This document shows positions 43,359 through 50,981 of a stretch of 64,000 bases of DNA, piece by piece. The DNA is taken from positions 1-64,000 of the forward strand of contig JABTTZ010000003.1 in NCBI GenBank assembly GCA_015075625.1, read 5' to 3'. The translations under genes and the position numbers were made by a program. Position 1 is the stretch's first letter. Each line of letters opens with the position of its first letter. This DNA is from Anaerolineales bacterium. GTDB lineage: Bacteria > Chloroflexota > Anaerolineae > Aggregatilineales > UBA2796. The notes beneath the pieces were generated by a model that worked only from the letters and a program-made list of their open reading frames with translations, made no database searches and was not told the DNA's origin.

Positions 43359-44762
43359 CTACAGCCGTCCCTCCAAGGCGGCAAGGAGGCGTTCGGCTTC
43401 TTCCACTGTGATCTGTTTGCTCTCCACCATGCGCAAGATAGCCAAGCGCTCTTGGTCAGAAACGGGCTCCACCGGGCGGCGCGGCGGCGCAGGAGGTGCA
43501 GGCGGTGCCGGTGCTGCGGGTGGTACACCAAAGCCAAAGGAGAATCCCCGGCGCTTTGGTTTTTCCTTTTCTCGCTCGGTTCGGCGCTCTGCCCGTTCGC
43601 GGATTCGCTCGCCATGCTCACGGAGTCGTTCGCCATGCTCGCGCATCCGATCTGCTTGACGAGACATTGTTTCCTGAACCCGCGCCATCTGCGCTTTGAT
43701 CTGTTCCGAGATCATCTCCTCCAGATTGTCTGGGATCATCCCTTCAAAGTCAAAATCGAATTCGGGTCCGAAGGAACGCCCTTGCACCAATTGAAACTCC
43801 CCGCCGATCTCCTCAATCTGGAAGCCAACGCCGTTTGTCTCAGCGTTGCCAAGCGTGATGGTCATTTGCCCGTTGCTCATGATGACCTTTGCCCCTGGCA
43901 CTCTCACGCTTTTCTCTGTTTCACTCGGAATGATGAACCGCGCCCGTGTTCCGCCCCGGATTTTTGCTAGAACATCGCTGCCCACCGAACCGACATGGTA
44001 GGGGGTCATTTCGTCCAGCGCCATGTCAATAACCAGTTCCGACCCAACCTCACCGATCTGGAGGGGTCCGTTGCTATCGATAATGACACAATCGGAGCCG
44101 ACAGCGGTGATCTGGAGTGGTCCTTGAATCTCTCGAAAGGTGGCATCGGATCCCACATTTTGAACGTTGACCGGACCCATGATGCGTTTCACTTGGGCAT
44201 CTGAGCCAATATCTGCCAGTATCAAGGGACCGGCAACATCGCGGATTTTCAAATCCGAGCCGACGGACTCGGTGATGGTGACGGGTCCTGAAATGTCCTG
44301 AATAACGGCATCGGAGCCGATACTGCCAATGACCACCGGACCGGCAATATCACGAATCACCGCATCTGAGCCAACAGACTGAATCGTTAGGGGTCCGGCG
44401 ACATCCGTCACCCGCAGATCGCTGCCAATCTCTTGGATCACAAGCGGTCCGCCAATATTGGAGATAATCGCATCGCCATCAACCTCAAGAACACTTACCG
44501 GCGCAGTCATGCCCGTTAAGTGGAGTTCGCCTTCCACCGCCCGAATGGTAAGCTTGACGTGCGGCGGGAGCATGAGCATTACATCGCCTTCGCCGTGAAG
44601 GGTGACGGCGCGCTGCTCCTCGTCGCTCTCTATCTGAACATCCTCGCCCACTGCTTTGAGTGTTGACCCGCCATATCCTTGGATGGTCAAATCACCTTCT
44701 ACGCGCTCAATGATCACTTCCCCATTGGGGTGCAAATCGTGTTCAAAACTATCCTCATGCAT
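43359..44762 (-). CDS. Beta-solenoid DUF4097-like protein with eight 'GSD' repeats and SHOCT-like C-terminus
   Basis: 467 residues. Residues ~104-265 consist of about eight repeats of ~19 residues, GP(L/V)xIxx(I/V)GSDxxIxDI, predicted to form a right-handed beta-solenoid like DUF4097/DUF4098 adhesin proteins. Then come a coiled-coil/charged segment (~340-400, MSRQADRMREHGERLREHGE), a Pro/Ala linker (APAPPAPPAPP) and a C-terminal SHOCT-like hairpin (DQERLAILRMVESKQITVEE-AERLLAAL). No signal peptide or lipobox is present. The same module in YvlB and LiaX senses cell-envelope damage in Firmicutes; a comparable role is inferred. It is the third gene of the operon. Confidence 0.8.
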   Translation of the reverse strand: MHEDSFEHDLHPNGEVIIERVEGDLTIQGYGGSTLKAVGEDVQIESDEEQRAVTLHGEGDVMLMLPPHVKLTIRAVEGELHLTGMTAPVSVLEVDGDAIISNIGGPLVIQEIGSDLRVTDVAGPLTIQSVGSDAVIRDIAGPVVIGSIGSDAVIQDISGPVTITESVGSDLKIRDVAGPLILADIGSDAQVKRIMGPVNVQNVGSDATFREIQGPLQITAVGSDCVIIDSNGPLQIGEVGSELVIDMALDEMTPYHVGSVGSDVLAKIRGGTRARFIIPSETEKSVRVPGAKVIMSNGQMTITLGNAETNGVGFQIEEIGGEFQLVQGRSFGPEFDFDFEGMIPDNLEEMISEQIKAQMARVQETMSRQADRMREHGERLREHGERIRERAERRTEREKEKPKRRGFSFGFGVPPAAPAPPAPPAPPRRPVEPVSDQERLAILRMVESKQITVEEAERLLAALEGRL

Positions 44763-44812
44763 GGTGAGGGGTCTCCTCCCTTCCTATACAACCGCAGTTG
44801 CGATACCATTCA

Positions 44813-45247
44813 CTATTCGACATAGATGCGGACACGATCTCCATCGTGGTCATCGTCTACTTCAACCAGTGTTACCGAGTCTCCCCCCTCAACCCGCCTC
44901 AAGACCTCATCCCAATCCGTGTGGGGGAAATCAGGAAAAAAACGGGCGCCAAAGCGTACCCCCGCCGTGACCATACCCAGTGGCACTTTAATTTTGACCA
45001 CCTCGTGCGCGTTCTTTTCCACCCGAATACGCAGGTAACGTCTTTTATTGGGTTCGTGTCGTTTTGCTTTTTCGTCGCCACCTGAGGCATGGTGGCGCGG
45101 GGCATCTTCGGCGGGTGGGGGCTGGTTCGGGGGGAGTTCATCCATGCCGGTTGTGCTGCTCCCCTGTGCATTTTGGATCAAGCGCGTCGCCTCATCAACG
45201 TTGATTTCCCCATTCGCTAAGCGCCCTAAAATGTCTGCTCGGTTCAT
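44813..45247 (-). CDS. SHOCT-like domain protein (short paralogue 2)
   Basis: 144 residues. The N-terminal hairpin MNRADILGRLANGEINVDEA-TRLIQNA is SHOCT-like. After a polar linker (PPNQPPPAEDAPRHHASGGD) the C-terminal domain RYLRIRVEKNAHEVVKIKVP, GVRFGARFFPD and an acidic DDDHDGDRVRIYVE end match the C-terminal domain of the paralogue at 41936. The order (SHOCT first) is also the same. It is the second gene of the operon, 42 bp after the DUF2089 gene. Confidence 0.75.
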   Translation of the reverse strand: MNRADILGRLANGEINVDEATRLIQNAQGSSTTGMDELPPNQPPPAEDAPRHHASGGDEKAKRHEPNKRRYLRIRVEKNAHEVVKIKVPLGMVTAGVRFGARFFPDFPHTDWDEVLRRVEGGDSVTLVEVDDDHDGDRVRIYVE

Positions 45248-45289
45248 GATCCGACTTCCTCTCCAAAACGGTATTGGTTATCTGCCTTC

Positions 45290-45664
45290 TTAGCCACGTA
45301 AAAGGGCTAAGGCATCGTCATAGGTGATCTCGCCCTTCTGAAGTTGATCGAGAACGCGCTTGCGTTCTTCCTCGGCGGGGGGAGGGGGTTCTTCCTCACT
45401 GACATCATAGCCAAGCGCCCCAATGACTTCCCGCAGCAGTTTGCGAATGGTAGGATACGATTTCCCCAACCGTTCTTCCACCGCTTTGATCTTCCCTTCG
45501 CAGACGAGGAAGATTTCAACAAACTCCAATTGTTCAGGGCTAAGCTGTGCCAACCGTCCAGCATAGAAATGCCCTTCAATGGTTGTGTCACACGCCCGGC
45601 AATGAAGGCGGGTGATTGCCAACGTCTCCCCACAGACTGGACAAATGCCTAAGACCGGATGCAT
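45290..45664 (-). CDS. DUF2089-family protein with zinc-ribbon, HTH-like and SHOCT-like parts
   Basis: 124 residues from ATG 45664 (MHPVLGICP); the GTG at 45688 is less likely because it is too close to the predicted start of transcription. Two CxxC pairs (CPVCGETL, CRACDTT) form a zinc ribbon. The DUF2089 core with EFVEIFLVCEGKIKAVEERLG and SYPTIRKLLREV looks like a helix-turn-helix. The C-terminus EEERKRVLDQLQKGEITYDD-ALALLRG is SHOCT-like. DUF2089 proteins are probable DNA- or RNA-polymerase-associated regulators (inference). It is the first gene of the operon and sits under a good promoter. Confidence 0.8.
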   Translation of the reverse strand: MHPVLGICPVCGETLAITRLHCRACDTTIEGHFYAGRLAQLSPEQLEFVEIFLVCEGKIKAVEERLGKSYPTIRKLLREVIGALGYDVSEEEPPPPAEEERKRVLDQLQKGEITYDDALALLRG

Positions 45665-45697
45665 AAACGCCCTTTCTCTTTCTGCCACCTATCAATT

Positions 45698-45725
45698 ATT
45701 TTAAGATTAAAATTGAAAATGTCAA
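45698..45725 (-). promoter_or_regulatory. Promoter of the SHOCT/DUF2089 operon
   Basis: On the minus strand: perfect -35 TTGACA (45725-45720), 16-bp spacer, -10 TAAAAT (45703-45698). The inferred start lies about 27 nt before the ATG at 45664. AT-rich flanks stand out from the GC-rich surroundings. Confidence 0.75.
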
Positions 45726-46409
45726 TAGATCAATCAATTTGATTTATAAAAAGCACATAAGTATTCCGTGCAATCAAAGAGAGAGTTGCAAACTTACCTT
45801 AGGTAGGTGAGTTTGTTCACCCCATATTCATCGAAAGGGGTGTGTGAAGGGGGTGAGGTTGTCAGAGCGCATGTGAAGCCTGCTCGCTGAGATCAAGGGT
45901 TCGTCTTTCCCTGTTTTCAGCTCCGTCCTTTAAGGCATGTCTTGGAACGAGATTCTGTTGAGGTTTTTGGTTCAGAATCCCTAACCCCCCTGCCCCCTTT
46001 CCCTGTGTACGGGGAAGGGGGCAGGGGGGTTCTTTAGAAATTTCTGTGGTGAGGTATTAGATCATGACCAATCTGGTCTCATTAGAGTCTCACCTCACGT
46101 TCACGCCCACCTAAACCACCGCGATTACCCTTAAGATTAGTTCACCAGTAGAGAACATATGAGATTGAGTCCTGTAACCACTGGTGAGCGGCTGTGCGTT
46201 AACCTCGGAGGTGCGCGTCACTGTGGTTAGTGCCAGCATTCAGACGAACCGTCCGGTGTGTGTCCCCCCCTTCACACATCAGGCGGTTCGTTTGTTTGGG
46301 GGAATTAGCGCGATTTTCCCCTAATATCCTATTGCCACACCCTCACTGGTTGGAGGGCAACCCGCCTTTTTATGATAGATGGACGCGCTGTAGCACGTCC
46401 CTACTCGAT
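45726..46409. other. Long intergenic region with repeats
   Basis: About 680 bp with no convincing gene. 45788-45808 has a short imperfect inverted repeat (ACTTACC ... GGTGAGT). 45990-46040 holds GC-rich palindrome plus TTCTTTAGAAATTTCT. 46244-46291 is an unexplained inverted repeat. 46324-46372 has CCCTCACTGGTTGGA-type sequence that recurs at ~47311-47345, on the other side of folD. Confidence 0.6.
46244..46291. repeat. Inverted repeat ACGAACCG/CGGTTCGT with secondary pairing
   Basis: Outer arms ACGAACCG (46244-46251) and CGGTTCGT (46284-46291) are perfect 8-bp complements, and inner stretches GTGTGTG/CACACA also pair, giving a long bulged hairpin. No T-tract follows. Possible structured RNA or element end; unassigned. 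Confidence 0.45.
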
Positions 46410-47282
46410 TCAGACTCGTTCTGCCGCCTTCAAGGTGTTCTCTAGCAATAAGGCAATCGTCATCGGTCCGACGCCCCCCGGCACGGGCGTGATCGCCCCC
46501 GCCACAGAAAGTGCTTCCTCATAATCGACATCGCCGGCAATACGCGATCCGCTTTTTCGGGTAGGATCGGGGACGCTGGTTGTCCCCACGTCAATGACTA
46601 CCGCGCCGGGTTTGATCCAACTGCCCTTGACCATCCCCGGACGCCCCACCGCCGCCACCAAAATATCTGCCGTGCGTGTTACAGTGGGCAGATCGCGGGT
46701 GCGGCTGTGGCAGATAGTGACCGTACAATCACGCCCCGTCAGCAGCAGTGCAACGGGCATTCCGACGATGTTTGAGCGCCCTAAAACAACCGCATTCGCC
46801 CCGCTGAAGGGAACTCCCGTCACTTCCAAAAGGCGGATCACACCAGCGGGTGTGGCGGGAACAAAGAGCGGCTCACGTCCTTTTTGCGCCAAACGTCCGA
46901 TGTTCATCGGATGAAAACCATCCACATCTTTTGCCAGCCCTACAGCGGCAAGAACAGCTTCCTCATCAATATGATTAGGGAGTGGTAGTTGGACGAGTAT
47001 CCCGTGAATGTCGGCGCGTTCGTTCAAGCCGCGCACGGCATCTTCCACTTGGGCTTGGCTGGCATCTTTCGGTAGGTCAATGCCAATGGAATCGATTCCC
47101 ACCTCGGCACACGCTCGCCGCTTCATACTGACATAGGTGTGCGAGGCAGGGTTATCCCCAACGAGGACGGCGGCAAGACCGGGGCGAATCCCGCGTGCGG
47201 CATAGAGCGCATCCGTGCGCGTTTTAATCTGCTCCCGAAGGCGGGCGGCAATGGCTTTTCCGTCAATGATTGTGGCAGGCAT
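46410..47282 (-). CDS. folD: Bifunctional methylene-THF dehydrogenase/cyclohydrolase
   Basis: 290 residues, full length. It interconverts 5,10-methylene-THF and 10-formyl-THF with NADP. Catalytic Lys is in YVSMKRRAC; LVQLPLP and KDVDGFHP follow; the NADP-binding GRSNIVGMP and TPVPGGVGPMT motifs are intact. The usual PCTP Cys reads PATP, a change seen in some members. The gene stands alone between repeat-bearing gaps. Confidence 0.95.
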   Translation of the reverse strand: MPATIIDGKAIAARLREQIKTRTDALYAARGIRPGLAAVLVGDNPASHTYVSMKRRACAEVGIDSIGIDLPKDASQAQVEDAVRGLNERADIHGILVQLPLPNHIDEEAVLAAVGLAKDVDGFHPMNIGRLAQKGREPLFVPATPAGVIRLLEVTGVPFSGANAVVLGRSNIVGMPVALLLTGRDCTVTICHSRTRDLPTVTRTADILVAAVGRPGMVKGSWIKPGAVVIDVGTTSVPDPTRKSGSRIAGDVDYEEALSVAGAITPVPGGVGPMTIALLLENTLKAAERV

Positions 47283-47491
47283 GATGCACTATCTATCGTT
47301 TATTGCATGCAGTACCCTCACTGGTTGGACTGCAACCAGCCTTCTTCCAAGAAGGACGGGCGTCGTTTGTTTTCCCTTGATCACCACCGCCTGCCCATCG
47401 CCAAGTATATCGTGCTAAGCGGGGCTGTCAACCACTGAGGGGGCAATCTCGTTGAGAAAATGCTGTAGGTCGCAAGAAATCAGATTGTACC

Positions 47492-47980
47492 CTACGTCAC
47501 CGCAGAGAGTTCGCGCTTCATGTCTTCCAACGCCTCACCCGATTCCCAACGGGGGGCAACCCGCGTAATAATCGCCTTTTGGATGATCCCCGCTTCGTCA
47601 ACAAGGAACAACCCGCTTTTTTGGACGAGGGAGAGAATCGCCTTATTCAGTGAGAAGGCATCATAGGCATCACCGCTGCTATCGTGAAGAACAATAATCT
47701 CCGGGGCGATACTTAGGGAGCGGACAAGGCGCTCCGCCTCCTGACGTGAGCCAGGTCCGATCACGATCAATTGGACACCCAACCCCTGAAAGGCAGCTAC
47801 GGCTTCGCCCATCTTCCGCACAAACAAGCGGCAGGAAGGGCAGTTGAACGACCGCATAAAAAAGATGAGCAGTTTTTTCTGCCCTTTGAAGGTTGCTAGG
47901 GGCAGTTGTTCCCCTGTAATGGTAGAAAGCGTGATTTCTGGAGCGTCAATATTTGGTTGGATCAGATCGCTGATGGTCAT
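47492..47980 (-). CDS. Peroxiredoxin-like (AhpC/TSA) protein
   Basis: 162 residues, thioredoxin fold: ITGEQLPLATFKGQKKLLIF, then the redox site FNCPSCRLFV with C-x-x-C, then VIGPGSRQEAERL and HDSSGDAYDAF. The CxxC form at the peroxidatic position is like the peroxiredoxin-like families of Chloroflexota; it likely reduces peroxides or acts as a thioredoxin-type oxidoreductase. No partner reductase gene is adjacent. Confidence 0.82.
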   Translation of the reverse strand: MTISDLIQPNIDAPEITLSTITGEQLPLATFKGQKKLLIFFMRSFNCPSCRLFVRKMGEAVAAFQGLGVQLIVIGPGSRQEAERLVRSLSIAPEIIVLHDSSGDAYDAFSLNKAILSLVQKSGLFLVDEAGIIQKAIITRVAPRWESGEALEDMKRELSAVT

Positions 47981-48092
47981 AGGACTGCTCTCATTGGTTC
48001 GTCTTTTGTTGCCGTCTCTCCCTACGTTTACGCTAACGAGCGCAGCGATGGATGTATGCTCATGGTTTGGTGCAGAACAGCAGATGAAGCGC

Positions 48093-49151
48093 CTATCTCA
48101 CAGACGCTCTCTTTTGGGCAATGCTTTCCAATGCCCATTGCGCATGTGGGGGCAAAAGAGGGTTGGGATCGTGGAGCAAGCCTCGTAGGAGAGGGACGGC
48201 AGATTCATCGCCCCAGTTGCCCGCCGCCACGCACGCATTACGAAGAAACCGATCCCGCCCGAGGCGGGCAATAGGGGTTTTCCCATACTGCCTGTCAAAG
48301 GCACGCGCATCTAACGCCAAAACATCCAGCAAAAGCGGGGCAACGCGCTCTACCGAGGGCGGTTGAAAAAAAGGCTCGTTCGTAGGCTGGGCAAAACGGT
48401 TGAAGGGACACACGTCCTGACAGACATCGCAGCCCATGATCCAGTTTCCCATCTGCGGGCGTAAGGCGGGGTCGATCTCGCCCTTATGCTCAATGGTGAG
48501 GTAGCTGATGCAGCGGCGGGCATCAAGAACATACGGTTTGGGGAAAGCATCCGTTGGGCAGGCAGTGTGGCAGCGGTTGCATGTGCCGCACAGCGTTTCA
48601 CGATGGGGCGCATCATAGCGATCCATTGGGGCATCGGTCAGGATCATACCGAGAAAGAAGTAGCTCCCCCGCCGAGGGTGAATCAGCATTGTGTTTTTGC
48701 CAATAAAGCCAAGACCCGCCTGCTGAGCGTGACTTCGTTCGAGGATTGCCCCTGTATCGACATAGATTTTGTAATGGTGGGGGGCAATTTGATCGGCTAC
48801 CCATGCGGCAAGGGACTCAAGGCGAGGGGTGAGTACATCGTGGTAATCAACACCCCACGCATAAGCAGCGATCCGCCCTCGCGAAGGATCAAGCAGAATC
48901 GCCTTAGGGATATTGAGAGCGTGATAATCGAACCCGACGACGATGAGCGAGCGAACTTCGGGCAGAATGACGGTTAAATCACGGCGTCGGGCAAGACGAT
49001 CCGGGCGGCTGAGGTAGCCCTAGGTCCCCTAAAACCCCGCCTCGAACCTGCGATGTTCGGATTTAAGGTGGGGGGTGGGTTGGGCGGGGGTGATACCCAC
49101 CAGATTAAAGCCTAAGGCGCGGGCATGAGCAGTGATCGCGGCGCTGTCCAT
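48093..49151 (-). pseudogene. queG: Epoxyqueuosine reductase gene, broken near 5' end
   Basis: The C-terminal two thirds is intact in one frame from about 49019: GYLSRPDRLARRRDLTV, VVGFDYH, GFIGKNTMLIHP, two 4Fe-4S sets (CGTCNRCHTACP and CDVCQDVCP) and a HEAT-like end. The first ~25 codons, from ATG 49151 (MDSAAITAHARALGFNLVGI), are in another frame. They join the rest after a 1-nt shift in a C-run (~49082-49100), through SEHRRFEA and then two TAG codons (49029-49031 and 49020-49022). QueG performs the last step of queuosine tRNA modification. With one shift and two stops, full-length protein is unlikely; the part from ATG 48689 could only give a fragment. Sequencing error could explain the shift but hardly all three. 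Confidence 0.75.
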
Positions 49152-49157
49152 GCGGCG

Positions 49158-50009
49158 TCAGGGGCGGGGGGTATTCGTCGGCGGGAAGGCTAAGCCGCCT
49201 ACTGAGGTAGGCGCTTGGGGTGGCTGTGTGCTGCGTGCCGCGCCTGTTGGGGTGAGCGTTGGTCCGCCGCCAAGCGCCACCGCCGCCCGCCACTGTGCCT
49301 CATTGTCTGGGTAGTAATAGTGCGGTCCATCCCAATAGGTGGGGAAGATGAACCCATATTTGAACAGATAGCCTCGCAGCGGCTCAATGGAGATCATTTG
49401 CCGGCGCGTGCCGGGGACATGATCGCGGCGGGTGAGGTAGAGATCAACGGCGCGTCCACTGGCGTGCTGACTCCAGCGATCATCGCCGCGATAGGCGGAG
49501 GCAAAAAAGACAACCAAACCCTGATCGGTGAGGTAGGTTTGCACCTCTGGATCATCTAGGAAGGCGGTGAGGGGGGCGATGAGGTCGGGGTGAATCCCTT
49601 CCCATTTGCCATAATAGGCATCCATCACGGCGAAATCGCCTGGCGGACGCCACAGGGTGTCCAACGTTGGCACGAACCCCCGCGCATAGTAGGTATAACC
49701 AACGTGATTGCGATCAATGCAGACATACTGCATCACCGGACAATCCAACGTCCAGCCCGCCCGCGTTCCGCTTTGGAACGCCCCCCCCTTATCTTTGGGA
49801 AGGGAATACGGGCATTGGCAGACAAGTCCCTCCCCGCCACATTCGGCGCTATGCCTGCACCACTGCCCCAATGTGGGGGTGGCAAAGGGCGTTTTGCCGT
49901 CTTGGGCAGTGGCACGTACTGGCGCAAGGATCATCATAAGCGCGGCAAGAACGAGCAGTGCGCCGCTGCTGGCAATCAGAATAGGCGAAAAGGGCAATCG
50001 ATGGGGCAT
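49158..50009 (-). CDS. Secreted VanY-like D-Ala-D-Ala carboxypeptidase (M15)
   Basis: 283 residues from ATG 50009. Signal peptide or N-terminal anchor (LIASSGALLVLAALMMILAP). A Cys-rich segment follows (WCRHSAECGGEGLVCQCP and a further CPVMQYVC), probably disulfide-bonded, then the M15 fold: ASAYRGDDRWSQHASGRAVDLY carries the SxHxxGxAxD zinc motif, and DGPHYYYPDN the C-terminal His. It trims peptidoglycan stem peptides outside the cell. Pro/Thr-rich tail. Start TTG 50024 is less likely. No van regulatory genes nearby, so it is a wall-remodelling enzyme rather than a resistance gene. Confidence 0.85.
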   Translation of the reverse strand: MPHRLPFSPILIASSGALLVLAALMMILAPVRATAQDGKTPFATPTLGQWCRHSAECGGEGLVCQCPYSLPKDKGGAFQSGTRAGWTLDCPVMQYVCIDRNHVGYTYYARGFVPTLDTLWRPPGDFAVMDAYYGKWEGIHPDLIAPLTAFLDDPEVQTYLTDQGLVVFFASAYRGDDRWSQHASGRAVDLYLTRRDHVPGTRRQMISIEPLRGYLFKYGFIFPTYWDGPHYYYPDNEAQWRAAVALGGGPTLTPTGAARSTQPPQAPTSVGGLAFPPTNTPRP

Positions 50010-50118
50010 AGAGATACAATCCAACCTCGTAGCAATATTATGTACAATGCCATGTTCTCAGGGGGTTGTCAACACGAGTTTGGTGCTGTTTTTGAATTTG
50101 CGTAGGGTTTGGTTGATC

Positions 50119-50775
50119 CTACTGTTGTGGGATTCGCGTCGGGGTTGTGGCGCGTCTCAGCGCACAGAGCGAGGCGGACAATGCCAGCCCTAAACTAAGC
50201 GCGGCATCGGCACGGACGCCCCACCACAGGGGAACAACGTCCCCTCGGAACATCTCTAGTCCGGTTAAACCGAAGGCGATGAGGGCAAGGGGTATCCACA
50301 CCCGCAGCCCCCGCCCCACCTTTAGCAGCCGTAACCCGCCGTAGAGCGCCCCCCCGCTTAGGGTCAGGGCAATGCCCATCGCCGGAATATTCAAACGGGG
50401 GGCGATGATCCCGAACACATCGGGGGTTTCTGCGGTGAAGAACGATGGCAGATCAGCAAGGGAGCGCACCTCCATACCGTAGGCACAAAAGCCGGAAAGA
50501 CACCCCGCCCAACCGATCAGAATGATGAGCAAAAAGACGGGCATCAGGGGTTCAAGCAAGGCAGATAAATCGATGCGCCGCCGCCCCGCCCAAAACGCCC
50601 CAACGAAAAATGCCGCCACCAGCGCCATATGCCAATCGATTCCATCGAGAGCAAGGCGTTCCCCTGGGTGTGACTCAAAATAATTCCAATTGAGCAGCAC
50701 ATGCCCGACACGCCCCCCGACCACCCCGCCGATGATCATCCAAGCCAACGCATCAAGGCGCGTAAAGGGAGGCAT
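50119..50775 (-). CDS. Lgt-like prolipoprotein diacylglyceryl transferase homologue, divergent
   Basis: 218 residues, about six to seven transmembrane helices. GGVVGGRVGHVLLNW near the start matches the GGRLGYVL motif of Lgt, and a short Gly-rich motif GCLSGFCAYGME follows, where Lgt has GRWGNFxN. It is shorter than typical Lgt (~260 or more) and lacks the usual HGGL-type His-Gly motif in clear form. Either a divergent transferase or a related membrane protein of unknown substrate. Confidence 0.65.
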   Translation of the reverse strand: MPPFTRLDALAWMIIGGVVGGRVGHVLLNWNYFESHPGERLALDGIDWHMALVAAFFVGAFWAGRRRIDLSALLEPLMPVFLLIILIGWAGCLSGFCAYGMEVRSLADLPSFFTAETPDVFGIIAPRLNIPAMGIALTLSGGALYGGLRLLKVGRGLRVWIPLALIAFGLTGLEMFRGDVVPLWWGVRADAALSLGLALSASLCALRRATTPTRIPQQ

Positions 50776-50981
50776 TGCTATACCTAAATCTCCAATCCTA
50801 TCGCCGCAACCGGCATGTTAACCAATGATTCTATCGAAAAAAACAGTGATTCTAAACGAGAATGAAACTGTTTATGATCCTGTCTCGCACAGATCGGCGT
50901 GTTATAATCCCGCCCAATTCTGTCCCAAAGAGACTCAAAAAAACAAGCCGCTCACCAAGCGAAGGGGGGCAAATTTCGCCC

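Noticed and set aside
46200-46310. Group II intron end (domain V-like hairpin)
   Set aside because: The stem superficially resembles a domain V/VI end but lacks the catalytic triad and GNRA-type loop, and no reverse transcriptase is nearby.
49021-49075. tRNA-like sequence (GGTTCGAGGCGGGG on the minus strand) in queG
   Set aside because: The putative T-stem bases do not pair (GCAGG versus CGGGG), and no acceptor or D-arm is present; it is part of the damaged queG.
49158-50009. Vancomycin-resistance gene vanY
   Set aside because: The M15 fold is clear, but there are no vanR/S/H/A genes nearby; this is a general wall peptidase.
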